Source: RBC038 sp041390625
GTDB lineage: Bacteria; Chloroflexota; Dehalococcoidia; UBA2979
Assembly: GCA_041390625.1 (NCBI GenBank)
Contig: JAWKPM010000003.1
Span: 186,001 to 250,000 of the forward strand
DNA length: 64,000 bases
Direction: 5' to 3'
Under the pieces are notes generated by a model. The model did no database searches. It saw nothing but the letters and a program-made list of their open reading frames with translations, and was not told the DNA's origin. The stretch's first letter is position 1; each line of letters begins with the position of its first letter. Positions 46,520 to 54,644 of this stretch are shown here, in pieces. The position numbers were made by a program, and so were the translations under genes.

Positions 46520-47713
46520 CTAGAGGAACCGCGTCACGCGATCGAGGATGCGGTGCGAGACCTCGTACTTCGACATCAGCTCGAGGTCCTCGCGACCGCC
46601 GTCGCGATCGAGGAAGACCACGCGGTTCGTGTCGACGGCGAATCCGGCGTCGCTCGCCGAGACATCGTTCGCCACCACGAGGTGCGCGCCCTTCGCCGCG
46701 AGCTTGCGCGCCGCGTTGTCGACTAGGTCGTTCGTCTCCGCGGCGAATACCACCTTCACGAAGTCACCGGTCACCTCCTTCGAGATGTCCGGGTTCTCGA
46801 CGAGGGGAATCGAGAGCGTGCCGCCCTGGTCGGCGCGCTTGATCTTCTGTGCCGCCGCCTCGGCCGGGCGGTAGTCCGCCACTGCTGCCGCCATGATCAG
46901 CACGTCGCCGACCTTCATCTGCTCTGACACCGCCTCGAGCATCTCGAGGGCCGAGTTCACATGGATGACGCGCACGGAGCCCGGGTCAGGGAGCGGGGCC
47001 GTCGAGACGAGCGTTACCTCGGCGCCGCGGTCACGCGCTGCCTCGGCGAGGGCGTAGCCCTGCTTGCCGCTCGAGTGGTTCGAGACGTAGCGGACGGGGT
47101 CGATCGCCTCGCGCGTGCCGCCGGCGGTGATCACGACTCGGACACCCGCAAGGTCGCCGCGCTCACGACCGAGTCGAGCGCGCACGGCGTCCGCGATCGC
47201 CTCGGGCTCGGCCATACGCCCGGAGCCCGCGCGGCCCGAAGCGAGGCGCCCGGCCACGGGCCCGACGAACTCTACGCCTCGACCGACCAGCGTCAGACGG
47301 TTCGCCTGTGTCGCCTGGTGCTCCCACATCTGCGAGTCCATCGCAGGCGCCACGAGGACGGGCGCGCGGGTCGCGAGCACCGTCAGCGCGAGGAAGTCGT
47401 CGGCCTGTCCTGTCGCCATGCGTGCGAGGACGTTCGCCGAGGCCGGCGCGATGACCAGCAGGTCGGCGCGGCGTGCGAGCTCGACATGCGCCTCACCATC
47501 GCCATACGGGGCGAACATGTCGGTATAAGGCTCGCGGCCTGTCAGGCCTCGGAAGGTGAGCGGCGTGATGAACTCGGCCGCGGAGCGCGTGAGGATCGTG
47601 TCGAGGATCGCGCCGGCCTGCACGAGGCGGCTGGCGACCTCGCCCGCCTTGTAGGCCGCGATCGAGCCCGCGACGCCGAGGACGACGTTTCTGCCGGAAA
47701 GCGGCCCGCTCAC
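46520..47713 (-). CDS. coaBC: Bifunctional phosphopantothenoylcysteine decarboxylase/synthetase
   Basis: A 397-residue CoaBC. The N-terminal flavoprotein part has GVAGSIAAYKAGEVASRL and the APAMDSQMW active loop; the C-terminal synthetase has VVITAGGTREAIDPVRYVSN. It joins cysteine to phosphopantothenate and decarboxylates it. GTG 47713 overlaps the coaX stop (GTGA), so the two CoA genes are coupled; this start also gives the normal N-terminus. Confidence 0.96.
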   Translation of the reverse strand: MSGPLSGRNVVLGVAGSIAAYKAGEVASRLVQAGAILDTILTRSAAEFITPLTFRGLTGREPYTDMFAPYGDGEAHVELARRADLLVIAPASANVLARMATGQADDFLALTVLATRAPVLVAPAMDSQMWEHQATQANRLTLVGRGVEFVGPVAGRLASGRAGSGRMAEPEAIADAVRARLGRERGDLAGVRVVITAGGTREAIDPVRYVSNHSSGKQGYALAEAARDRGAEVTLVSTAPLPDPGSVRVIHVNSALEMLEAVSEQMKVGDVLIMAAAVADYRPAEAAAQKIKRADQGGTLSIPLVENPDISKEVTGDFVKVVFAAETNDLVDNAARKLAAKGAHLVVANDVSASDAGFAVDTNRVVFLDRDGGREDLELMSKYEVSHRILDRVTRFL

Positions 47714-48504
47714 GGCGCGACTCGATTCAGCTCGTGCACGATGCGCAGGCCCTCGAGGTTGAGGTCGGGCTCGATGTGGTCGATGCATCCCGCCTCGACG
47801 GCGATCCCCTCGGCGTAGCCGCCGGTCGCGATCACGGTGGCATCCTGCCCGACCTCGTCCTGGAAGCGACGCACCATGCCGGCCACCATCTCGGCATAGC
47901 CGAAGTAGATGCCGGACTGCATCGAATGCACGGTGTTGCGCCCGATCGCGCCCTCGATGGGCGGTCGGGTGAGGCTGACGCGGTGCAACATCGCCGCACG
48001 CGTGAAGAGCGCCTGCGAGGCGATGCCGATCCCGGGCGCGATCGCGCCGCCGAGGTAGTCGCCCTCGCGGGAGATCGCGTCGAAGACGAGCGCCGTCCCG
48101 AGGTCCACGATGATGATCGGCGGGTCGTACTTCTCGAGGGCGGCGACCGCGTGCAGGATGCGGTCTGGGCCCACCTCACGCGGGTTGTCGTAGCGGACGC
48201 GCACGCCGGTCTTCACGCCCGTACCGACCACGAGCGGCTCGACGCCGAAGTAGCGACGGCAGACACGTTCGAAGGTCTGGACGAGGGGCGGCACCGTCGA
48301 GGACATGCACGCCGCCGCGATGTCCGTCGTCTCGATGCCCTCGGACCGGAGCAGCGACACCACGAGCATGGCGTACTCGTCGGCGAGGTTGTCCTGGTCG
48401 GTAGCAATGCGGAAGGTCGCACGCATCTCGCGGCCGGCGTAGACACCCAGCGCAATGCTGGTGTTGCCGACATCGATGGCCAGAAGGAGCTCCTGCTGGC
48501 TCAC
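47710..48504 (-). CDS. coaX: Type III pantothenate kinase
   Basis: A 264-residue CoaX, with the AIDVGNTSIALGV phosphate loop (about 9-21), GPDRI and the VDLGTALVFD motif (about 131-140). It makes phosphopantothenate. A perfect -10 TATAAT (minus strand, 48567-48562) lies about 58 bases upstream. It diverges from dnaA and forms an operon with coaBC. Confidence 0.95.
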   Translation of the reverse strand: MSQQELLLAIDVGNTSIALGVYAGREMRATFRIATDQDNLADEYAMLVVSLLRSEGIETTDIAAACMSSTVPPLVQTFERVCRRYFGVEPLVVGTGVKTGVRVRYDNPREVGPDRILHAVAALEKYDPPIIIVDLGTALVFDAISREGDYLGGAIAPGIGIASQALFTRAAMLHRVSLTRPPIEGAIGRNTVHSMQSGIYFGYAEMVAGMVRRFQDEVGQDATVIATGGYAEGIAVEAGCIDHIEPDLNLEGLRIVHELNRVAP

Positions 48505-48859
48505 GCGGACCCCTTCTCGATGCGCCTCGGTGTGGGCAGGCGGACGGCCGACGGTCGCGCGATTATAGCGACGGCGCCGAATTCCTTCGTCGGGCGAGAC
48601 CCTGCGATGAATTCCGCGTTAACTCCACATAACAGCCTTGATCGGCCGGATCGGCCGGTGTTACAGTCCGGCCCGGCTCGGACACGCTCGCTTGCGGCGC
48701 GGGCGGATCCGGAATCAGTTTTGAGCCTGCGTCCCTCTGGGGAATCACGCCCGTTCTATTGTTCGTCAACAGACGATGATTGTTTGTTGACGGATGGTTG
48801 CGCCCTCTCGACAGCGGCGCCGGTGTGTGGTCTTCAGGGGTTCCCGGAAGGGCCACCCC
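48505..48859. promoter_or_regulatory. coaX-dnaA divergent spacer
   Basis: A 355-base gap with no gene. It holds a minus-strand -10 TATAAT for coaX (48567-48562); a plus-strand candidate promoter for dnaA, TTGATC (48638-48643), 18 bases, TACAGT (48662-48667), with TGT before the -10; and an eight-base inverted repeat CGTCAACA (48764-48771)/TGTTGACG (48785-48792). GTTAACTCCACATAAC at 48618-48633 has a partial DnaA-box look. DnaA autoregulation could act here. Confidence 0.5.
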
Positions 48860-50212
48860 TTGGATCGCGATCCCGGCACGCTCTGGCAGGATGCCCTTCG
48901 TCACCTGGCTCAACACGTGTCGCGCGCGAATTACACCACCTGGCTCGAGGGCACCGAGGGCGTTCGGTTCGAGAACGACACCCTCGTCATCGGCACGCGC
49001 TCGGAGTTCGTCACGGAGTGGCTGCAGAAGCGGCTGCGGCCGCTGATCGTGCGCACGGTCACCGACCTCGCGGGCGAGCCCTGCGACATCGCGTTCGAGC
49101 CGCTGCGCTCGAGCGCGGATGCCCCGCTCGCCCTGCGATCGAGTGACGACGACCGCGCCGACGATCGAGGCACGTGGCCGCGGCCTCGCCTTCGCGAGCG
49201 CTACACCTTCGACACCTTCGTGGTCGGTCCGGCGAACCGCCTCGCGGCGGCGGCGGCGCAGGGCGCAGCCGCGGCACCGGGGCGTCTCTACAACCCGCTC
49301 TTCCTCTACGGCGACGCGGGCCTCGGCAAGACTCACTTGCTCCACGCGATCGGACACGCCGCCCTCGAGCAGGGCCAGCGCGTCATCTACGTATCGGCCG
49401 AGCAGTTCACCAACCAGCTGATCACGGCGATCCAGCAGCGCACGCAGGAGGATTTCCGGCAGCGCTACCGCTCCGCCGACGTCCTGCTCATCGATGACAT
49501 CCAGTTCATCGCGGGCAAGGAGCAGACCCAGACCGAGTTCTTCCATACGTTCAATGAGCTGCACCAGGCCGGGCGCCAGATCGTGATCACGTCCGACAAG
49601 AGCCCGGCCCTGATGTCGCACCTGGAGGACCGTCTGCGCACCCGCTTCGAGTGGGGCATGATCGCGGACATCCAGCCTCCCGATATGGAGACCCGCGTCG
49701 CCATCCTGCGCTCCAAGGCACAGGAGCAGCGTGTCGAGGTCCCCGACAACGTGCTGCAGCTCATCGCGGCGCGGTTCACCAGCAACATCCGCAAGCTCGA
49801 GGGGTCGCTGACGCGCGTCCTCGCGTACTCGCGCCTGACGGGGGAGCCGCTGAGCGCCGAGCTCGTGCAGTCCGCGCTCGCCTCGCTCGAGCCGGCGGAG
49901 CCGCGACTGCCACCGTCGCCCGACCTCGTCATCGAGGTCGTGTGCCGCTACTTCGCGCTCGACCGCGACGCGCTGCTCTCGAAGAGCCGTGAGAAGCGCG
50001 TCGCCTACCCGCGGCAGCTCGCGATGTACCTCATGCGCGAGCTCGCTCACCGCTCGCTTGTCGAGATTGGTCAGGCCCTCGGTGGTCGCGACCACTCCAC
50101 CGTGCACCACGGTTGGCGAAAGATGGAGCGCTCGCTCGCCATCGACCCGGAAACGAAGCGTGACGTCGCCAGCCTCCGCGAAATGATCGAGCAGTCCCGC
50201 CGCTCTGCCTGA
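48860..50212 (+). CDS. dnaA: Chromosomal replication initiator protein DnaA
   Basis: A 450-residue DnaA from TTG 48860 (LDRDPGTLWQDALRHLA, normal DnaA N-terminus), with GGAAGGG seven bases upstream; ATG 48794 would add 22 atypical residues. Domain III has Walker A GDAGLGKTHLLHAIG and Walker B LLIDDIQF. Domain IV has the DNA-binding signature GGRDHSTVHHGW. It opens oriC. dnaN is not next to it; the downstream gene is obg, across a DnaA-box-bearing spacer. Confidence 0.97.
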   Translation: MDRDPGTLWQDALRHLAQHVSRANYTTWLEGTEGVRFENDTLVIGTRSEFVTEWLQKRLRPLIVRTVTDLAGEPCDIAFEPLRSSADAPLALRSSDDDRADDRGTWPRPRLRERYTFDTFVVGPANRLAAAAAQGAAAAPGRLYNPLFLYGDAGLGKTHLLHAIGHAALEQGQRVIYVSAEQFTNQLITAIQQRTQEDFRQRYRSADVLLIDDIQFIAGKEQTQTEFFHTFNELHQAGRQIVITSDKSPALMSHLEDRLRTRFEWGMIADIQPPDMETRVAILRSKAQEQRVEVPDNVLQLIAARFTSNIRKLEGSLTRVLAYSRLTGEPLSAELVQSALASLEPAEPRLPPSPDLVIEVVCRYFALDRDALLSKSREKRVAYPRQLAMYLMRELAHRSLVEIGQALGGRDHSTVHHGWRKMERSLAIDPETKRDVASLREMIEQSRRSA

Positions 50213-50614
50213 CCTCGACTCTTCTTTTCGTAGGTCTCACCTGATCGATCGTCTGAGCCGATCTGAATACCACCACACATCGGATCAGCTGTGTTGTCGT
50301 TTCACCAGATGATCTGGCTTGTCTGCGGATAACCGGTCCTTTCCTGGGGGAAAACCAAGGGGTTGGTGGGTAACCTCGCGTTCTGGGCCCAGCCGAGTTG
50401 CCCACACTCCATCACCGTTTGGTTCATCGCCGCGATCTCCACGACTCGTTCCTCGACGGTCCGCCGGCCGTCCACAGTCGCGCTAGATTCAGCTCGGACT
50501 CGCACTCCACACCGTCCACACCACTACTGCTACTGCGAAGATCGGCTCGGTCGGGATCGGCATCGAGAGCCCTGTCGTGTGACGCTCATCCACCACTGTG
50601 CATACGCTATAGCC
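50213..50614. other. Probable origin of replication (oriC) between dnaA and obg
   Basis: A 402-base non-coding gap. DnaA-box-like nonamers: TTATCCGCA on the minus strand (50324-50332, one mismatch to TTATCCACA), TTGCCCACA (50398-50406, one mismatch to TTGTCCACA), and CCGTCCACA twice (50468-50476 and 50512-50520, two mismatches). It also has a palindrome CCAGAT-G-ATCTGG (50305-50317), several GATC, and less GC than its surroundings. dnaA adjacency supports an origin; strand skew was not computed. Confidence 0.55.
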
Positions 50615-51898
50615 ATGATCGACGTCGTCGACCTCGAAGTGCGTGCCGGACGAGGCGGTGACGGTGCCGTCTCGTTTCGTCGCGAGAAGTTCGTCCCGAG
50701 GGGCGGACCCGACGGTGGCGACGGCGGCCGTGGTGGCGACGTGATCCTCGTGGCCGACCGATCAGTCTCGACGCTGCGCGAGTACCACGATGGTCGCGTG
50801 CGTGAGGCCTCGAACGGCGTGCCCGGCGGGCCCAATCGTCGGCGTGGGGCTTCGGGTGAGGCGATCCGACTGCGGGTGCCGATCGGGAGCGTCGTGCACC
50901 TCCTCGAGGAAGACGACGAGCGCCTCGAGGAGCCCCAGCTGCTGGCGGACCTGACCGAGGATGGGATGGCCGTCCTCGTGGCCCGCGGCGGCCGCGGCGG
51001 GTGGGGCAACAAGCGCTTCGCCACGCCGACGCGTCAGGCGCCGCACTTCGCTCAGTTCGGTCAGGACGGGCAACACCGCCTGCTGCGTGTCGATCTGAAG
51101 CTGCTCGCTGATGTCGGTCTCGTCGGGCTACCCAATGCCGGGAAGTCGACGCTCCTCCGCGCCTGGTCGGCGGCGACGCCGAAGATCGGTGCGTACCCAT
51201 TCACCACGCTCGAGCCGGAGCTGGGTGTCGTGAGCGTCGGGTACGAGTCGTTCGTGGCTGCCGACATGCCGGGTCTCATCGAGGGCGCGAGCAGCGGCGC
51301 CGGCCTGGGCCATGAGTTCCTCCGTCACATCGAGCGGACGCGGGTGCTGGTGCACGTCCTCGACATGACACGCGAGGATCCGCTCGCCGATCGTGCGCTC
51401 ATCGACGCGGAGCTCGAGGCGTTCGGCCACGGCCTCGCGGAGAAGCCACAGATCGTGGCGCTGAACAAGATCGACCACCCCGACGCACGGGCGCAGATCG
51501 AGCTGCTGACCGAAGCCGGTCGCATCGACCCTGCGTGGGTGCCCATCTCCGGCGTCAGCGGCGAGGGCGTCGCCACGCTCGCGCAGCGGGCGTTCGCCGC
51601 CCTTGAGGAGGAGCGCCGGGGAGACTTCGTCGCGGAGAGCGAGGAGTTGCCGGTCCTGCGCCCGGAGCCGCGCCGCTCCCGCTTCGAGGTCACGACGGAC
51701 GAGGATGGTGTGAGCCGCATCCACGGCGCGACGCCGGAGTGGTTCGCCCAGACGCTCGACCTCGGCCAGGACGAGGCGCGCTGGGAGCTGCTCGACCGGC
51801 TGCGGCGCCTCGGTGTCGGACGCGCTCTGGCGAGGCAGGGTGTCGCTCCGGGCGACATCGTGCGCATCGGCGCCGTCGAGGTCGCCTGGGAGGGCTGA
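50615..51898 (+). CDS. obg: GTPase Obg/CgtA
   Basis: A 427-residue Obg. The Gly-rich N-terminal domain (AGRGGDGAVSFRREKFVPRGG, about 10-30) is followed by the G domain (GLPNAGKS, DMPGLIEGASSGAGLG, NKID) and a C-terminal OCT domain (about 350-427). Obg works in 50S maturation and the stringent response. ATG 50615; nadD starts just after the stop, a common pairing. Confidence 0.96.
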   Translation: MIDVVDLEVRAGRGGDGAVSFRREKFVPRGGPDGGDGGRGGDVILVADRSVSTLREYHDGRVREASNGVPGGPNRRRGASGEAIRLRVPIGSVVHLLEEDDERLEEPQLLADLTEDGMAVLVARGGRGGWGNKRFATPTRQAPHFAQFGQDGQHRLLRVDLKLLADVGLVGLPNAGKSTLLRAWSAATPKIGAYPFTTLEPELGVVSVGYESFVAADMPGLIEGASSGAGLGHEFLRHIERTRVLVHVLDMTREDPLADRALIDAELEAFGHGLAEKPQIVALNKIDHPDARAQIELLTEAGRIDPAWVPISGVSGEGVATLAQRAFAALEEERRGDFVAESEELPVLRPEPRRSRFEVTTDEDGVSRIHGATPEWFAQTLDLGQDEARWELLDRLRRLGVGRALARQGVAPGDIVRIGAVEVAWEG

Positions 51899-51900
51899 GC

Positions 51901-52500
51901 GTGCGCAGAGGCGTCCTGGGCGGCACCTTCGACCCGCCGCACCTCGGGCACCTCGTGCTCGGCGCGGCGGCCCGCCGTGCGCTCGCCCTCGACCAGGTGC
52001 TCTTCGTGCCGGCCGGCGATCCGTATCGCAAGTCCGACCGACGCGTGACGCCGGCGGCCACCCGTCTGCGCCTGATCGAGGCCGCTGTCGCACCGCTGTC
52101 GTGGGCGCGGGTCTCACCCATCGAGGTGGATCGCGAGGGGCCCACATACTCGTGGCAGACGATGCTCGAGCTGGGGCGCGACGGCGGCGACTGGTGGTTC
52201 ATCATGGGCCTTGACGCGCTCGTCGACCTGCCGAACTGGGACGACCCGGGAAAGCTGCCGGCGGTCAGTCGCCTCGGCGTCGCGTCGCGTCGGCCGTTGC
52301 CCGATCACGTGCCCGACGCCGTTCGTGACGTGGTCCCCGACATCGACGGTGTCGTCGACTACGTGGCGATGCCGCCGGTCGATCTCTCATCGACCGACCT
52401 GCGCGCGCGTGTCAGTGCGGGACTGAGCACTGAGATCCTCGTGCCGGAAGGGGTGCGGGAGATCATCGAGGCCGAACGCCTCTACGCGGGCGGTGTCTGA
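51901..52500 (+). CDS. nadD: Nicotinate-nucleotide adenylyltransferase
   Basis: A 199-residue NadD: GGTFDPPHLGHL (HxGH nucleotidyl-transfer motif, about 7-18) and SSTDLRARVSAG near the C-terminus. It makes deamido-NAD. GTG 51901 is two bases after the obg stop. Its end overlaps the convergent methyltransferase gene by 19 bases. Confidence 0.95.
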   Translation: MRRGVLGGTFDPPHLGHLVLGAAARRALALDQVLFVPAGDPYRKSDRRVTPAATRLRLIEAAVAPLSWARVSPIEVDREGPTYSWQTMLELGRDGGDWWFIMGLDALVDLPNWDDPGKLPAVSRLGVASRRPLPDHVPDAVRDVVPDIDGVVDYVAMPPVDLSSTDLRARVSAGLSTEILVPEGVREIIEAERLYAGGV

Positions 52501-53219
52501 GCGTCCTGCCAGCCCTCGGGCGGCTTGCCCACCAGCACCGAGGCGCGCGGAATCGGCGGCAGCAAGAACGGCCGCAGGCGGGCATTGCGGATGTATGGGA
52601 ATCCGGTGAGCTCCGCCAGTGACATCAGGGCGCGGCTGCTGCGTAGTCGAGGCTTCCCGACGCCCGTCGAGACGACCCGTCGATTCCAGGCGTCGAGGCG
52701 CTCGTTCCCGCTGGGCGCGAACTCCCACAGGAGCGCGAGCCCGCCCGGCGCGAGGACGCGGTAGAGCTCGATGAAGAACGTGCGCAATTCGTCCTCGTCG
52801 AGGTGCTTGAGCAGGTAGCCCGAGAGCACGAGGTCGAACGACTCGGTCGCGAACGGGAGAGTGGTCGCGAGGCCGCGTGTCAGGTCAAGGTCGGGTGAGC
52901 CGGCCGGCGCGTCGCTCCTCGCGAGGCGCAGCATCGACCTCGAGAAGTCGAGGCCGACAGGTGGCTTGTCGAACTGCACCTTCTGGTCGAGCAGCCGGAG
53001 CACCGTTCCACGTCCACATCCGATGTCGAGGACGCGCATCCAGGGCTCGAGCCGGAGATTCGCTTTCAGGTTGAAGACCGGGCCGTTGACCGCGAAGGCG
53101 CCGGCGCGGCCCATCAGCCAGCGCATGGCCGTCGACGACGCGCGTGGCGCGCCGAGCCAGCGGTCGTACTCGCTGAGGCGCGCTGCCTCGTTGGTCAGGG
53201 TCCTCGATGGTTCGCTCAC
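52482..53219 (-). CDS. SAM-dependent methyltransferase
   Basis: A 245-residue class I methyltransferase: VLDIGCGRGTVLRLL (motif I, about 64-78), VGLDFSRSML and an FDLVLSGYLLKHLD stretch typical of UbiE/COQ5-like enzymes. GTG 53219 gives the right N-terminus; the frame is open further. The substrate is unknown. Convergent with nadD. Confidence 0.8.
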   Translation of the reverse strand: MSEPSRTLTNEAARLSEYDRWLGAPRASSTAMRWLMGRAGAFAVNGPVFNLKANLRLEPWMRVLDIGCGRGTVLRLLDQKVQFDKPPVGLDFSRSMLRLARSDAPAGSPDLDLTRGLATTLPFATESFDLVLSGYLLKHLDEDELRTFFIELYRVLAPGGLALLWEFAPSGNERLDAWNRRVVSTGVGKPRLRSSRALMSLAELTGFPYIRNARLRPFLLPPIPRASVLVGKPPEGWQDAQTPPA

Positions 53220-53250
53220 CGCGGCATCGTCGCAGGCGCGCGAGCCCCGC

Positions 53251-53541
53251 TCAATCGTCGCTGGTCGGGCGAGGGGCGGGAGGCAGGCCTCGAGGTGGCA
53301 GCCGACGTGCGGCATCGATGTCGGCCTCGAGCGAGTCCATCGATCGACCGATCAGGGCGCGCGCATCATCGAGGCCGAGGTTGTAGAAGAGTGGCCCGAG
53401 CTCGTCGCGCACGAACTCGAAGATGAGCGTCGCGCCCAGCTCCCCGAGCGGCTCGTCGCGCTCGCGTTCGAAGTAGGCGCGGATGCGCGCGATCGCGTCG
53501 GCGCGCTCGTCGCGATCAATGTCGAACGGGCGCTCCGCCAC
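53251..53541 (-). CDS. DUF2164-family small protein
   Basis: A 96-residue protein matching the DUF2164 pattern from memory: ADAIARIRAYFERERDEPLG, then LIFEFVRDELGPLFYNLGLDD, and a C-terminal LEADIDAAR helix. GTG 53541 is taken (VAERPFDIDRDE); it is the only ordinary start codon near the start of the similarity. Acidic, helical, likely cytoplasmic. It begins nine bases before the end of the 182-residue gene upstream. Function unknown. Confidence 0.7.
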   Translation of the reverse strand: MAERPFDIDRDERADAIARIRAYFERERDEPLGELGATLIFEFVRDELGPLFYNLGLDDARALIGRSMDSLEADIDAARRLPPRGLPPAPRPTSDD

Positions 53542-53549
53542 CTCGAGGC

Positions 53550-54098
53550 TCAGCTCATCCGGCCGAGCGGGCCGAGCAGCGGACCGTGCTCGTGCATGGC
53601 CGGTCGCGGCGCGGAGGGCTCGTTGTGGCCAAGGTCGAAGGACAGCCGCACGCGGGCGTCCTTCGAGGCCGCCCAGTCGCACATCGCCGCCAGCTCGCGG
53701 AGACGAGGCGCCAGCGCCTCGTAGCCCTCGACGAGCTCGGCGAGGGCGGGGTCATCCGACTCGAGGGCGGTCGCGACGCCGCGGCAGTTCTCGGCCAGCT
53801 CGATGGCGGGCTGCCAGGCGCGCTCCAACTCGCGGCGGTCAGCCTCGTCCTCGATGTTGCGGTCGGCGTAGCGGAGAAGGGCGCGCAACTTCACCCTGTG
53901 CTTGCGTTCGATGTGGAGCGCGGCGCGCGCCAGTTCGTGCATCGCGCCGAACTGCACGCTGAACGCCCACGAGGCGAAGAACAGCACGATGGTCGGGTCA
54001 TCGAGGAAGTCGAGCGGGCAGGCCTCGTCGGTCTCGAACTCGACGAAGAAGCGCCGACCGCGGTCGGTCTGTGCCTCGATGCTGCCGATGCCGCTCAT
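53550..54098 (-). CDS. Uncharacterised 182-residue helical protein
   Basis: I do not recognise this protein. It is acidic and mostly helical after residue 55, with a hydrophobic segment (IVLFFASWAFSVQFGA, about 37-52) that could be a buried helix and a HEL...HIERKHRVKL stretch. GAGG precedes the ATG by five bases. It is followed closely by the DUF2164 gene and preceded by the conserved 135-residue gene. No catalytic motif is visible. Confidence 0.55.
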   Translation of the reverse strand: MSGIGSIEAQTDRGRRFFVEFETDEACPLDFLDDPTIVLFFASWAFSVQFGAMHELARAALHIERKHRVKLRALLRYADRNIEDEADRRELERAWQPAIELAENCRGVATALESDDPALAELVEGYEALAPRLRELAAMCDWAASKDARVRLSFDLGHNEPSAPRPAMHEHGPLLGPLGRMS

Positions 54099-54137
54099 GG
54101 GGACCTCACGTCGACAGGGTACCGGGCGAGCGCGAGA

Positions 54138-54545
54138 CTACTTCCACTCCCAGATGCGGGCGGTGACGTTGCCCTCGGCGTCGGTCTCGAACTCGCCGAC
54201 ACCAACGACCGAGTTCAGTCGAGCGAGTGGGCCATCGCCGCCGGCCTGGAACGTGACGGCGAAGCGCAGCTGGATGGACATGCCCTCACCGACGGACCCG
54301 ACGCCGCTGCCGCTGTAGATCGCGCCGCCGGCCTCGGTCATGAGGACGCCCTGACCCTCGGAGAACAGCTGGCCCGGTACGCGCTCGAAGGACACGATGG
54401 TCCCGATGTCGCTCGCCGCCGTACCGAGGACCGTGCCCGACAGCTCCCACGAGGTCTCGATCTTCACGTGGCGACCGTCCTCGCCCGGCAGGACGCGGTT
54501 CCCGGTCGTCTTGCCCGTCAGCTCACCGATCTGCTCGCCGAGCAT
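54138..54545 (-). CDS. Conserved hypothetical protein, beta-rich
   Basis: A 135-residue, beta-rich protein: MLGEQIGELTGKTTGNRVLP at the start, SEGQGVLMTEAGGAI in the middle and an AEGNVTARIWEWK end. From memory this resembles a conserved uncharacterised family sharing GEGQGVxMT and a WEWK-like end. ATG 54545 follows GAGGGGG by six bases. Possibly a lipocalin-like or sensor fold; the function is unknown. It is separated from gyrB by 99 bases. Confidence 0.65.
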   Translation of the reverse strand: MLGEQIGELTGKTTGNRVLPGEDGRHVKIETSWELSGTVLGTAASDIGTIVSFERVPGQLFSEGQGVLMTEAGGAIYSGSGVGSVGEGMSIQLRFAVTFQAGGDGPLARLNSVVGVGEFETDAEGNVTARIWEWK

Positions 54546-54644
54546 CGAATCCCCCTCGCATCGCATGCGACGACACAGGTCGCCGCTCGAGCGCCAGTAT
54601 GCCGAGTCCGGAGGAGGAGGCGCGACCGCCACGCGATCGCACCT

